Part shown: one piece after another, positions 51,834-60,492 of the stretch | Numbering within the stretch: position 1 is the stretch's first letter | Layout of the letters: the number at the start of each line of letters is the position of its first letter | From: an uncultured Dysosmobacter sp. | Lineage (GTDB): Bacteria > Bacillota > Clostridia > Oscillospirales > Oscillospiraceae | Length of the DNA: 64,000 nucleotides | Reading direction: 5' to 3' | Assembly: GCF_947631165.1 (NCBI RefSeq) | Contig: NZ_CANRKH010000008.1 | Coordinates: 1-64,000, forward strand | Translations under genes and position numbers: made by a program | The notes under the pieces: generated by a model | The model's input: the letters and a program-made list of their open reading frames with translations, nothing else | Database searches by the model: none | Told to the model about the DNA's origin: nothing

Positions 51834-52451
51834 ATGGCAACCCTTTCCCGACAATTCTATGAGGGAGATACTGTGGAGACCGCCCAAAGGCTGCTGGGCA
51901 AGTATCTGGTCCGCAGACTGAACGGCGGGCTGCTGGCGGGCCGCATCACAGAGACGGAGGCCTATGTGGGCCGGTGCGACAAGGCCTGCCACGCCTATGG
52001 CCTCCGCCGAACGGCCCGGACCGAGACGCTGTTCATGGCCCCCGGCCACGCCTATATCTACCTGATCTATGGGATGTACAACTGTTTGAATTTCGTAACG
52101 GAGCCGGAGGGCGAGCCTGCCGCCGTGCTGATCCGGGCGGTGGAGCCTGTGGCCGGGATCGAAACCATGCTTCATCTGCGGTATGGGGACAAGCCCCTGA
52201 CCTCCTATCGCCGCAGGAACTTCATGAATGGGCCGGGCAAGGTCTGTAAAGGGCTTTCCCTGTCCAGATCTGAAAACGGCTTGGATCTGACCGGCAATGT
52301 CCTGTTTGTCTGCGACTCTCCGGTGGATCTGGGGCTTCCCTGTTCCCCGCCCTTCCAAGAGCGGATCTGCGCCGGTCCCCGGATCGGCATCGACTATGCG
52401 GAGGAGGCCAGAGACTTCCCTTGGCGCTTCTGGCTGGAAAAGGAGGAATAG
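51834..52451 (+). CDS. DNA-3-methyladenine glycosylase (AAG family)
   Basis: 205 residues. Removes alkylated purines from DNA. Motifs: ARRLLGKYLVRR-like start (AQRLLGKYLVRR), ITETEAYVGRCDKACHAYG, and the later INGPGKVCKGL-type segment MNGPGKVCKGLSL. The ATG at 51834 follows GAGGTG. It opens a plus-strand run with a HAD phosphatase three bases later and a pentapeptide protein. Confidence 0.95.
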   Translation: MATLSRQFYEGDTVETAQRLLGKYLVRRLNGGLLAGRITETEAYVGRCDKACHAYGLRRTARTETLFMAPGHAYIYLIYGMYNCLNFVTEPEGEPAAVLIRAVEPVAGIETMLHLRYGDKPLTSYRRRNFMNGPGKVCKGLSLSRSENGLDLTGNVLFVCDSPVDLGLPCSPPFQERICAGPRIGIDYAEEARDFPWRFWLEKEE

Positions 52452-52454
52452 ACC

Positions 52455-53108
52455 GTGTTTTTATTCGATATGGATGGGACCCTGATCGACTCCAACGGCA
52501 TCTGGAAAAAGGTGGACCGGGAATTTCTGGCCCGGCGGGGCCTGCCATATACCCACGCCTATTACGAGGGCGTGGCCCACACCATCTTCCCCCTGGCGGC
52601 CAAGTTCACCAAGGAGTTCTGCGGCCTGCCGGAGAGCTGCGAGGAGATCATGGCGGAGTGGATGGAGCTGGCAAAGGACCTGTACGCCCATGTGAACGTC
52701 AAGCCCGGCGTCCGGGCCTATCTCAAGCAGTGCAAAGCGGAGGGACGGAAAATGGCGGTGGTGACCTCCAGCGTGCCGGAGCACTGCCGCACCGCCCTGG
52801 GGAAGCTGGGCTTGGAAAAGTATTTCGACGGCATCACCTTTGCCCACGACCTTGGCCTGGAAAAGAAAAAGCCGGACATCTGGCTGCTGGCGGCCAAGGA
52901 GCACGGCGCCCGGCCGGAGGACTGCACTGTGTTTGACGACAGCCTGGCCGCCTGCTGGGGCGCCCGGGCCGCGAAGATGCGGGTCGTGGGCGTATACGAC
53001 GGCTTCTTTGCCCAGGATGAGCGGGAGATGCGGAGCTTCTGCGATGTGTATATCAAGAGCTTTGAGGAGCTTCTGTGGCTGCCGGAGCAGAAAGCGCGGC
53101 GGAAATGA
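52455..53108 (+). CDS. HAD-superfamily phosphatase
   Basis: 217 residues from a GTG at 52455. Motif I FLFDMDGTLIDSN holds the two catalytic aspartates, motif II is the VVTSSVPEH region, and motif III/IV DDSLAACWGARAAKM. Phosphoglycolate/beta-phosphoglucomutase-like subgroup with a helical cap. Substrate unknown. Its stop overlaps the next gene's ATG (ATGA). Confidence 0.9.
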   Translation: MFLFDMDGTLIDSNGIWKKVDREFLARRGLPYTHAYYEGVAHTIFPLAAKFTKEFCGLPESCEEIMAEWMELAKDLYAHVNVKPGVRAYLKQCKAEGRKMAVVTSSVPEHCRTALGKLGLEKYFDGITFAHDLGLEKKKPDIWLLAAKEHGARPEDCTVFDDSLAACWGARAAKMRVVGVYDGFFAQDEREMRSFCDVYIKSFEELLWLPEQKARRK

Positions 53109-53716
53109 CGCCTTTGGAAGCCGCTCTGCTGGACGCCCGGGAGCAGGACGCTCCCCTGCGGCTCCTGACCTTTGACCGGGAGGCCGTGGAAGGTCTGGAT
53201 TTTTCGGAGACTGAATGGGGCCAGGCCGTCTTTCGCGGCTGTCAGTTTACCGCCTGCGATTTTTCAAAGGCCGCCTTTTACGACTGTGTGCTGGATGCCT
53301 GCCAGTTCACCGCCTGCCGTTTTGCCGCCAGCTATTGGAAAAACAGCCGCCTGAACAGCTGCAAGGCCGATGGAGCGGACCTCCGCAGGAGCCGCTTCAA
53401 GGGCTGTACACTGCATGAAACACTGCTGCGCTATGCCAACCTCACCGGGAGCGTGTGGGAGAAGTGTACTGTCACAAGCTGCAATCTCACAGAGGCCGCC
53501 TTCTCCGAAGCCCGCATCCAGAAAACGGTCTTTGAAAAAGTGGCCCTCACCGGCGCGGAGCTGTTTCGCACCAGCTTGAAAGGCATGGACCTGTCCTCCT
53601 GCACTCTGGACCGTATCTCCCTGTCAGAGACCTGTGCCGAGCTGCGGGGTGCGAAGATCGACGCCAGTCAGGCCGCTGTGGTGGCCCGTATTCTGGGGAT
53701 CGAGGTCCTGCTGTAG
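53105..53716 (+). CDS. Pentapeptide repeat protein
   Basis: 203 residues from the ATG at 53105. Repeats of the A(D/N)LXX type build a right-handed beta-helix: CQFTACDFSKAAFYDCVLDAC (core CDFSKAAF), ADLRRSRF, ANLTGSVW and CNLTEAAF. Similar to Qnr-type and McbG proteins that mimic DNA and protect gyrase, but many such proteins have other roles. Coupled to the HAD gene. Identity of family is sure, function is not. Confidence 0.9.
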   Translation: MTPLEAALLDAREQDAPLRLLTFDREAVEGLDFSETEWGQAVFRGCQFTACDFSKAAFYDCVLDACQFTACRFAASYWKNSRLNSCKADGADLRRSRFKGCTLHETLLRYANLTGSVWEKCTVTSCNLTEAAFSEARIQKTVFEKVALTGAELFRTSLKGMDLSSCTLDRISLSETCAELRGAKIDASQAAVVARILGIEVLL

Positions 53717-53739
53717 ACTGCGTCCAACTTTTGAATATG

Positions 53740-53777
53740 GCAGGAGCGCTGAAGGATCTTACCTTCAGCGCTCCTAT
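53740..53777. terminator. Terminator between the pentapeptide gene and the radical SAM gene
   Basis: Perfect arms AGGAGCGCTGAAGG (53742-53755) and CCTTCAGCGCTCCT (53762-53775) with a six-base loop, between converging genes. Confidence 0.8.
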
Positions 53778-53805
53778 CGTATTTACCACTTGTTTATCTC
53801 AATTT

Positions 53806-54933
53806 TCAACGTCTCTGCATCTGCAAGATCATCTGCACCGCCTGCTCCAGCTGCCTTCCCCGAGCGGAGAAAAACGACTGATATGCCTCACAGTAGAAAT
53901 TGCGGTCCACCAGTCCGTCCTCCAGCACCACCCGGTCTCTCCGGCAGCCATTCCGACAGATCCCATATAAATGGCAGACCCGGCACTTTTCGGGCACTCT
54001 GAAAGACGCCTCGACGAACTTCCGGGCCGCTTCGCTCTCCTGCATCTCCGCAAAGGTCGTCTCCCCTACCGTTCCCATCCGCCATTGGTCCAGCACATAA
54101 AAGTCGCAGGGATATACGCCGCCGTCTCCCTCCACTACAAATTGCACGGAACAACGTCCCATCATATTACAGGCTTCCGGGCACTCCCCCAGCAAAATGC
54201 TCATCCAGTTATCCAAGTGACGAATGCTGATGTATTCGCCCTGCCGCAGATCTGCGAACCACAGGTCAAATATCCGAATCAGGAACTCCCCATAGGCCTG
54301 ACTGGAAAGGTGGTATTTCTCTTTGCCCCGTTCCTGTTCCAGCGGCTCCAGGCAGGGAATAAACTGCAGCCAACGAAAGCCCTGTTTTTTATAGAAGCTG
54401 TAAATCTGCCCGATCGAACGGGCATTTTTCCCTGTGACCACGCAGAGGATGTTGTAATCCACATGATACCGGTCAAACAGCTTCGCCGCGTGCAGAACAC
54501 GGTTGAATGTTCCCTTTCCCTGGTGATCCCTTCGGTTCAGATTATGCAGGTCTGCCGGTCCATCCAGAGAAAGCCCCACCAAAAAATGATTCTCTGCGAG
54601 AAATGCCGCCCACTCTTCATCTATGCAATAGCCGTTCGTCTGGATCGCGTTATGTATCTGCACTCCAGGACGGGCATATCTTTTCTGAATCTCCACAACG
54701 CTCCGATAAAAGTCCAGTCCTGCCAGGGTGGGTTCTCCTCCCTGAAATGCGAAGGAACATATCCCCTCCGCATATTCCATGCCGGAGGAGATCACCTTCT
54801 CCATGCGCTCCAACGAGAGCATCCCCTCAAACGCCATTTCCCGATTGGCCGCCACATCCTGATAAAAGCAGTATGCGCACTGCATGTTGCAGGCAGATGA
54901 AGCCGGCTTTATGAGAATATTGACAGCGGGCAT
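53806..54933 (-). CDS. Radical SAM/SPASM anaerobic sulfatase-maturase-like enzyme
   Basis: 375 residues. Radical SAM cluster CNMQCAYC near residue 14, and the SPASM cluster motifs CDFYVLDQWRMG and CRVCHLYGICRNGC from about 250 to 340, holding two further 4Fe-4S clusters. The stretch FVVEGDGGVYPCDFYVLD is typical of anSME enzymes, which turn a sulfatase Cys or Ser into formylglycine. No sulfatase gene is visible here. Sequence is less GC-rich than the surroundings. It could alternatively modify a small peptide. Confidence 0.85.
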   Translation of the reverse strand: MPAVNILIKPASSACNMQCAYCFYQDVAANREMAFEGMLSLERMEKVISSGMEYAEGICSFAFQGGEPTLAGLDFYRSVVEIQKRYARPGVQIHNAIQTNGYCIDEEWAAFLAENHFLVGLSLDGPADLHNLNRRDHQGKGTFNRVLHAAKLFDRYHVDYNILCVVTGKNARSIGQIYSFYKKQGFRWLQFIPCLEPLEQERGKEKYHLSSQAYGEFLIRIFDLWFADLRQGEYISIRHLDNWMSILLGECPEACNMMGRCSVQFVVEGDGGVYPCDFYVLDQWRMGTVGETTFAEMQESEAARKFVEASFRVPEKCRVCHLYGICRNGCRRDRVVLEDGLVDRNFYCEAYQSFFSARGRQLEQAVQMILQMQRR

Positions 54934-55289
54934 AAAACGCTCCTTTCACAGTCGATATGTCAAAATTTATATTTATTTTCATGTTTCCAGTACCTTTTGA
55001 TTCGAAGCAGATGAATATTTATAAATTTCCACCTCTAAAACAACTTATAGATCATTTTTGCAAGCTGGAATTTGAACATCTCAATCATCAATTCGTTCAA
55101 GACATTTTTTCAGCGCGTCCTCATTTTCTGGCAGAACGATATGGAATGTGATTTTATCTCCATTCAGAGTCACAGCACCTACGTTGTGGCTCTGATTTGA
55201 TTTGGATTTTGCAGGCGCCGACTATGTGCAACACGCACATTGGGCGCAGCCCGTTTGAAAAATCGCTTGCAATTTTTCAAGTTAATTGA
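54934..55289. other. 356-base AT-rich gap between the radical SAM gene and the TauE gene
   Basis: No intact gene. It holds a possible gene remnant on the minus strand (55081-55221) and a nine-base inverted repeat TTGAAAAAT (55255-55263) / ATTTTTCAA (55272-55280). A plus-strand 64-codon frame at 54957-55151 lies antisense to the remnant and is not credible. Confidence 0.5.
55081..55221 (-). pseudogene. Possible gene remnant between the radical SAM and TauE genes
   Basis: A minus-strand open stretch of 46 codons ending NVGAVTLNGDKITF, then HIVLPENEDALKKCLERIDD and a TGA, reads like the C-terminus of a real protein. It has no ATG and is stopped by a TAG at 55222-55224 just after a run rich in cysteines (CAQCACCT). 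A 28-codon frame (MCVLHIVGACK) lies in another phase over its start. A frameshifted or truncated small gene is the simplest reading; I do not recognise it. Confidence 0.3.
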
Positions 55290-56078
55290 CTAGATAAGGG
55301 CCGCAAACCGACATGCGTTATAGATACAGATCAAAATAATGACACACATCAAGCCCGCAAACAGTTTATCCACCACCGCCGCAGAAAGTTTCTTGTTGAC
55401 CCGTGTTCCAAGCAGTCCGCCCAGAACACCCGCAGTTACCATGACGATCAGATACCCCCAGCTGAATTCCGGGATCGTCCCACGAACACAGGACGTGCAG
55501 AAACTGGCGATCTGGGAAAACATGATGATGTACAATGAATTTGCCGCCGCTTTTTTTGTATCCATGGAAAATATGAAATACAGCACCGCCAAATTGATCG
55601 GCCCGCCTCCAATTCCCAGGAACGAGGACAATATCCCCATGATGCCGCCCACACCAATACACGCCGCCGAATTCGTGACTCTGTAAGATGGCAGGCGGCG
55701 GCGGAGAAACACGCTGTACAGCAGCGTCAAAAATGTGACCAATGCCAACACTGCCGCCTGTATCATGCCAACAAAATCATCCTGCCCCGCAGCAGACTTG
55801 ACTGCCTGGAAAAGCGCATTGCCGATCATGCCTCCGACGACCGCGCCTGCCGCCAGGAAACTGCCGATCCGCATTTCCACAAGGCGGTTCTTTCTCTGGC
55901 GAAATACGGAGATCAACGACATAGAAAGCACTGTCAGGCCCGACAGAAAGCTGATCGTGCTGACGCTCATAATGCCCATGGCGTCCAATGTCGGTTTTAT
56001 GATGACGCCGCCGCCAATCCCACAAATGCCCCCTACCATGGAGGCAAACAGACAAACCAAAAAAATCAACACTTGCAT
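55290..56078 (-). CDS. TauE/SafE family sulfite/organic-anion exporter-like permease
   Basis: 262 residues, eight helices in two repeats: first with SMVGGICGIGGGVIIKP and second with MGILSSFLGIGGGPINLAVLY (core SSFLGIGGGPIN), both diagnostic. Family members export sulfite, sulfoacetate and other small anions. It precedes the radical SAM gene on the same strand, after a promoter at 56.2 kb. A link to sulfur released from sulfated sugars is possible but unproven. Confidence 0.92.
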   Translation of the reverse strand: MQVLIFLVCLFASMVGGICGIGGGVIIKPTLDAMGIMSVSTISFLSGLTVLSMSLISVFRQRKNRLVEMRIGSFLAAGAVVGGMIGNALFQAVKSAAGQDDFVGMIQAAVLALVTFLTLLYSVFLRRRLPSYRVTNSAACIGVGGIMGILSSFLGIGGGPINLAVLYFIFSMDTKKAAANSLYIIMFSQIASFCTSCVRGTIPEFSWGYLIVMVTAGVLGGLLGTRVNKKLSAAVVDKLFAGLMCVIILICIYNACRFAALI

Positions 56079-56231
56079 AGTAACCGACCTCGATTCAAAT
56101 CATGCCGCGGCCAGCCTTGCTGTCCGCGGTCCGGAGCCAGGGTGCCGCTGCGCGGGCAACAATGCAGCCAATATCGGAGATGCGCTTCGCAGTTGCCTTT
56201 CGCAGCCTACATATTTGTACTATTTGTTGTA

Positions 56232-56260
56232 AACATAGAACACTTTTAGGTCCATGTCAA
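56232..56260 (-). promoter_or_regulatory. Sigma-A-type promoter for the TauE gene
   Basis: Minus-strand TTGACA and TATGTT with a 17-base spacer. The leader before the TauE ATG is about 150 bases. Confidence 0.6.
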
Positions 56261-56305
56261 TACGAAATAGTCTCCGCCGCTCAATTTGCCGGCAGCACAG
56301 CAGCC

Positions 56306-58810
56306 TTACAGCTTTTTTATATGGGTCCCTGCGGATTTCAACATCAGTTTTTTCTTTCCCGCCTGGTCGAAGGCCACCTCCACCAGCGCGTCGCCGCCCA
56401 TGGGGCGGACGGACAGAACCGTGCCCCTGCCAAAGGCAGTATGCTCGATCACATCCCCCTGGCTCAGCTGCATCAGAGGCGCGGAGGGTGCGGCGTTCTT
56501 CCGCACAGACTGCAGGGGCCGTTGGACCGAGGGCTTCGTCGCCGTATCCCGGTAGCTGCGAATGGTGCCGCTGCTCCAAGAGCCGCCTGAATCGGGTCTG
56601 GCGGTGCGCTGCCGGCCGCCAAAGCCGCCGTAGGACGCGCCGCCCTCCCAGCGGTCGCCGCCGAAAGTGCTGTCTCCCTCCATGCCGCCGAAATGTGGCT
56701 CCGGCTTGCTCTCCCAGCGCATGTTGTCTTCCGGGATCTCATCCAGGAACCGGGATGCCTTGTTGGCGCTGGTACGGCCATACAGCATCCGCTGGCGGCA
56801 GTTGGTCAATGTCAGCTTCTCCTTGGCCCGGGTCATGGCCACGTAGCACAGGCGGCGCTCCTCCTCCAGTTCCTCCTGGTCGTACTGCGCGGAGGAGCCG
56901 GGGAAGATGCCCTCCTCCATACCCACCACGTAAACCACGGGGAATTCCAGGCCCTTGGCAGAATGGATGGTCATCATGGTGACGCAGTTGTCATCGGCCT
57001 CCATACTGTCCAGATCCGTGTACAGGGCGATCTCGTTGAGGAATCCAGAGAGGGTCGCGTCCTCTGGATCCTGCTCCAAAAAGCCCAGGATATTGGATTT
57101 CAGCTCCTGGACGTTTTCAATGCGGCCCCGGCTCTCCATATCGTTCTTGTCCTCCAGGGCCTTCACATAACCGCTCTGGCCGCACACAGCGTCGTAGAAC
57201 TCCGGCAGGGCCAGGGATGCCCCCGCCTTTCGCAGTCCGTCGATCAGGTCCGCAAATTTCAGCAGCTTGGCGCTGGCGGCCTTCAGCTCCGGGAAGAGGT
57301 CCGCATTGCGGATGATCTCATACAGGGACGCGCCCTGGCTCTCCGCAATGGCCGCCACCCTGTCCAGGGTGGTGGCGCCGATGCCCCGGGGCGGGTTGTT
57401 GATGATCCGCCGCAGCCGCAGGTCATCCAGGGGATTGTTCAGCACGCACAGGTAGGCCAGCATGTCCTTCACCTCGGCCCGGTCGAAGAACTTCATGCCG
57501 CCCACCACCTTATAGGGGATGCCGTTGCGCTTCAGGGCGTATTCCAGAGCGTTGGACTGGGCGTTCATGCGGTACAGCACGGCGGTTTCCCGGAAGCTCC
57601 GCCCCCGGTTGACCCCCATCAGGATATCCCCCACCACATAGTTGGCCTCGTCGCTCTCGTTGAAGGTGGTCTTGACTGTCACCACATCGCCGCTGCCGTT
57701 GTCCGTCCACAACGTCTTGCCCTTGCGGCCCAGGTTATTTTTGATGACAGCGTTGGCAGCGTCCAGGATATTCTGGGTGGAACGGTAATTCTGCTCCAAA
57801 CGGATGACCCGGGCGTTCTTGTACTGCTGCTCAAAGCTCAGGATGTTCTCGATATTGGCGCCCCGAAAGCGGTAAATGGACTGGTCGTCGTCGCCCACCA
57901 CGCAAAGATTTTTCCTCCCCCCCGCCAGGAGGCTGGTCAGCAGATACTGCAAATGGTTGGTGTCCTGATACTCGTCCACCAGCACGTAGCGGAATTTGTT
58001 CTGGTAATAGGCCAGCACCTCTGGCTCCTGCTGGAGCAAGGTCACAGTGTGGTAGATGATATCGTCAAAGTCCAGGGCGTTGGCGGCCCGGAGTTTTTTG
58101 GCGTAGGCGGCATAGACCTTAGCAATGCGGGACATCTTCCAGTCCATCTCATTGCTGTGCTTGGCCGCAAACGCCTCCGGGCTTTCGTACTGGTCCTTGG
58201 AGCTGCTGATGACGCTGAGGATGCTCTTGGGCTGGAAGGTCTTTTCATCCAGATTCTGCTCTTTCAGGATGTCCTTGATGACCCGTTTGGAATCGTCAGT
58301 ATCGTAAATGGTGAAATCCTTGTCAAAACCGATGCGGTCGATGTCCCGCCGCAGAATGCGGACACAGGCGGAGTGGAAGGTGGAGGCCCAGATGTCGTTG
58401 GCCTGGGGACCCAGGCGGGCTGCCAGACGGTCCTTCAGCTCCCCTGCCGCCTTGTTGGTGAAGGTGATGGCAATGATCTCCCAGGGGCGGGGCACATCCA
58501 CGGCGCACAGGCGGCGGGCCCGGTCGATCTCAAAGCTTTCCGGGTGTTCCGGAAATGCCTCCAAAAAGGCCAGGTCGTCCTCTGTGGCCCACCCAGGGAC
58601 CTCCTCGGAGTCGCTGCCCCGGCCATAGGTCAGCAGGTTATACACCCGCTGAATCAGGACCGTGGTCTTGCCGCTGCCCGCCCCCGCCAGCAGCAGCAGC
58701 GGTCCCTCAGTGGTCATGGCCGCCTTGCGCTGCATGGGGTTCAGTCTGGACAAATCCCGGGCGATGACCGCCCTTCTGGCGGCGATGTAGCGTTGGTTAA
58801 AATCTGTCAT
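56306..58810 (-). CDS. pcrA: UvrD/PcrA-type ATP-dependent DNA helicase
   Basis: 834 residues. SF1 helicase of replication and repair. Motif I LLAGAGSGKTTVL (near residue 40), motif II VDEYQDTNHLQYLL (near 280), motif III VVGDDDQSIYRFRGA and motif V/VI MTIHSAKGLEFPVV are complete. The glycine-rich C-terminal region (about 730-790, FGGMEGDSTFGGDRW) is like the PcrA/UvrD linker that contacts RNA polymerase. It has its own strong promoter. Confidence 0.95.
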   Translation of the reverse strand: MTDFNQRYIAARRAVIARDLSRLNPMQRKAAMTTEGPLLLLAGAGSGKTTVLIQRVYNLLTYGRGSDSEEVPGWATEDDLAFLEAFPEHPESFEIDRARRLCAVDVPRPWEIIAITFTNKAAGELKDRLAARLGPQANDIWASTFHSACVRILRRDIDRIGFDKDFTIYDTDDSKRVIKDILKEQNLDEKTFQPKSILSVISSSKDQYESPEAFAAKHSNEMDWKMSRIAKVYAAYAKKLRAANALDFDDIIYHTVTLLQQEPEVLAYYQNKFRYVLVDEYQDTNHLQYLLTSLLAGGRKNLCVVGDDDQSIYRFRGANIENILSFEQQYKNARVIRLEQNYRSTQNILDAANAVIKNNLGRKGKTLWTDNGSGDVVTVKTTFNESDEANYVVGDILMGVNRGRSFRETAVLYRMNAQSNALEYALKRNGIPYKVVGGMKFFDRAEVKDMLAYLCVLNNPLDDLRLRRIINNPPRGIGATTLDRVAAIAESQGASLYEIIRNADLFPELKAASAKLLKFADLIDGLRKAGASLALPEFYDAVCGQSGYVKALEDKNDMESRGRIENVQELKSNILGFLEQDPEDATLSGFLNEIALYTDLDSMEADDNCVTMMTIHSAKGLEFPVVYVVGMEEGIFPGSSAQYDQEELEEERRLCYVAMTRAKEKLTLTNCRQRMLYGRTSANKASRFLDEIPEDNMRWESKPEPHFGGMEGDSTFGGDRWEGGASYGGFGGRQRTARPDSGGSWSSGTIRSYRDTATKPSVQRPLQSVRKNAAPSAPLMQLSQGDVIEHTAFGRGTVLSVRPMGGDALVEVAFDQAGKKKLMLKSAGTHIKKL

Positions 58811-59116
58811 ATGTTCACCAGTTTTCTCTAGTCTTGCCGTCTATTTTAGGACAAAATCCCGGCGGGGTCAAGGGGCGTTCCCACTATTGCCATTTCCCGG
58901 ATTTTGTGGTATAGTCAATAAACTCGAAAACAACTTTGCTGTTTTTCAGCAGGCATTGTCCGCTGCGCAGAAAGCGCATGATCCCTGACTATGGGTCCCT
59001 GATCAAGGCTGCTAAACGTCCGTCACAGTGCATTTGCGCTGTGATACTTGAAAAACAATTTTACTACTCGGATTATTTGATGATACAGTGTAAAAAAATT
59101 GCAAGGAGGCGCTTCT
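58811..59116. other. Intergenic region between pcrA and the metallo-hydrolase gene
   Basis: 306 bases, no gene. Contains the pcrA promoter at its left end and a TATAGT box on the plus strand at about 58911. A short TCACAG / CTGTGA stem near 59023-59044 has no further context. Confidence 0.5.
58844..58872 (-). promoter_or_regulatory. Sigma-A-type promoter for pcrA
   Basis: Minus-strand TTGACC and TAAAAT with a 17-base spacer, about 35 bases upstream of the ATG. Confidence 0.65.
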
Positions 59117-59995
59117 ATGTATGAGCTGATCCAGACGGCCCCGCGCACCTATTACATCCTGTGCCCCGCTAAAATGGGCATCTGGAAGCTGAACGACACT
59201 GATGTGGTCCTCATCGACAGCGGCAGCGACAAAGACGCGGGCCGCAAGGTCCAGAAGCTTCTGGACGCCCAGGGCTGGACGCTGAAGGCCATTCTGAACA
59301 CCCACGCCAACGCCGACCACAACGGCGGCAACGCCCTGCTCCAGCAGCGGCTGGGAGCTCCGGCCTTCGCGCCGGGCATCGACGCCGCCATCACCTCCCA
59401 TCCCATTCTGGAGCCGGCATTTTTGTATGGCGGCTACCCCTGCAAGGCCCTGCGGAACAAATTCCTCCTTGCCCAGCCCAGCGACTGCCGGCCCCTGACG
59501 GCAGAAAACCTGCCGGATGGCCTCACTATGCTGCCCCTTCCCGGCCACTTCTTTGATATGTGCGGCTTCCAGACCGCTGACGGCGTGTGGTTTTTGGCGG
59601 ACTGCCTGTCCGGGGCCAACATCGTGGAAAAGTACCATGTAAACTTCATCTACGACGTAGCGGCCTATCTGGACACCCTGGACAAAGTGTGTGCGCTGGA
59701 AGGGAAAATGTTCATCCCCGCCCACGCTGAACCCACGGATGACATCCGCCCCCTGGCAAAGCTGAACCGGGCCAAAGTACTGGAGATTACGTCCCTTCTG
59801 TTGGATCTCTGCCGGGAGCCGCTGTGCTTTGAGGATGTTCTGCAAAGGGTCTTTCAGCACTATCAGCTGACCATAGACTTTAATCAGTATGTGCTGGTAG
59901 GCAGCACCATCCGCTCCTACCTCTCCTATCTGCTGGACCAGAACGCGCTGGCGGCGGAATTTTCCGACAGCCGTCTGCTCTGGCGCACGGTCTGA
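59117..59995 (+). CDS. Metallo-beta-lactamase fold hydrolase
   Basis: 292 residues from the ATG at 59117, with AAGGAGG upstream. The metal motif reads THANADHNGG, so the middle histidine of the usual HxHxDH is an asparagine; the later PLPGHFFDMCGF and PAHAEPTDD contain the other histidines. It may bind fewer metals or have lost activity. Glyoxalase II-like and quorum-quenching relatives are alternatives. Confidence 0.85.
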   Translation: MYELIQTAPRTYYILCPAKMGIWKLNDTDVVLIDSGSDKDAGRKVQKLLDAQGWTLKAILNTHANADHNGGNALLQQRLGAPAFAPGIDAAITSHPILEPAFLYGGYPCKALRNKFLLAQPSDCRPLTAENLPDGLTMLPLPGHFFDMCGFQTADGVWFLADCLSGANIVEKYHVNFIYDVAAYLDTLDKVCALEGKMFIPAHAEPTDDIRPLAKLNRAKVLEITSLLLDLCREPLCFEDVLQRVFQHYQLTIDFNQYVLVGSTIRSYLSYLLDQNALAAEFSDSRLLWRTV

Positions 59996-60000
59996 TGTAA

Positions 60001-60036
60001 AAAATGACAGAAGCTCACGCTTCTGTCATTTTTTTG
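60001..60036 (+). terminator. Terminator after the metallo-hydrolase gene
   Basis: Perfect arms AAAATGACAGAAGC / GCTTCTGTCATTTT with a four-base loop and a following T run. Confidence 0.88.
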
Positions 60037-60050
60037 TAACTCTTTTGTGG

Positions 60051-60089
60051 TTGACAAACGTCTACCAATATGATATGGTGTAGGTAGAC
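60051..60089 (+). promoter_or_regulatory. Promoter and BlaI-type operator before blaI
   Basis: TTGACA and TATGGT with a 17-base spacer. Inverted GTCTACC (60060-60066) and GGTAGAC (60083-60089) flank the -10 box, consistent with a BlaI dimer site and autorepression. A further GTATAC lies at about 60094. Confidence 0.65.
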
Positions 60090-60114
60090 AGATGTATACC
60101 GAAGGAGTACTTTC

Positions 60115-60492
60115 ATGAAGATCAATTTATCCGACAGCGAATGGAAGCTGATGAACCGCCTGTGGGCGCGCAACCCTATGACCATCACAGAACTGACCGC
60201 CGCTCTGCGGGATGACACCGGCTGGAGCAAAAACACCATCATCACCATGCTGTCCCGGCTGGAGGCCAAGGAGGCCGTCCGCCACCGAGATGGCGTCCGG
60301 GCCAAGCAGTACTTTCCCGTCATGGCCCGGGAGGACGCCGCTCTGGCGGAGACAGAGAGCTTTTTAGACAAAGTATACAACGGCAGCCTGGGGCTGATGA
60401 TGAGCGCCATGGTGGAGACCCATGCCCTGACAGCGGCAGACATCGCGGAGCTGTCCGCCATTTTGGAAAAGGCAGGAGGTGCTGAGGGATGA
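60115..60492 (+). CDS. BlaI/MecI/CopY family repressor
   Basis: 125 residues. Winged-helix N-terminus (SDSEWKLMNRLWARNPMTITELTAAL) and a C-terminal dimerisation helix region that carries the cleavage site in BlaI relatives. It opens the operon and shares an ATGA overlap with the M56 gene, the standard BlaI-BlaR1 pairing. Probably controls genes for cell-wall stress or antibiotic defence. Confidence 0.93.
   Translation: MKINLSDSEWKLMNRLWARNPMTITELTAALRDDTGWSKNTIITMLSRLEAKEAVRHRDGVRAKQYFPVMAREDAALAETESFLDKVYNGSLGLMMSAMVETHALTAADIAELSAILEKAGGAEG

Noticed and set aside
54957-55151. 64-codon plus-strand frame upstream of the radical SAM gene
   Set aside because: It lies antisense to a more protein-like minus-strand stretch, has no usable ribosome site and an unusual composition.
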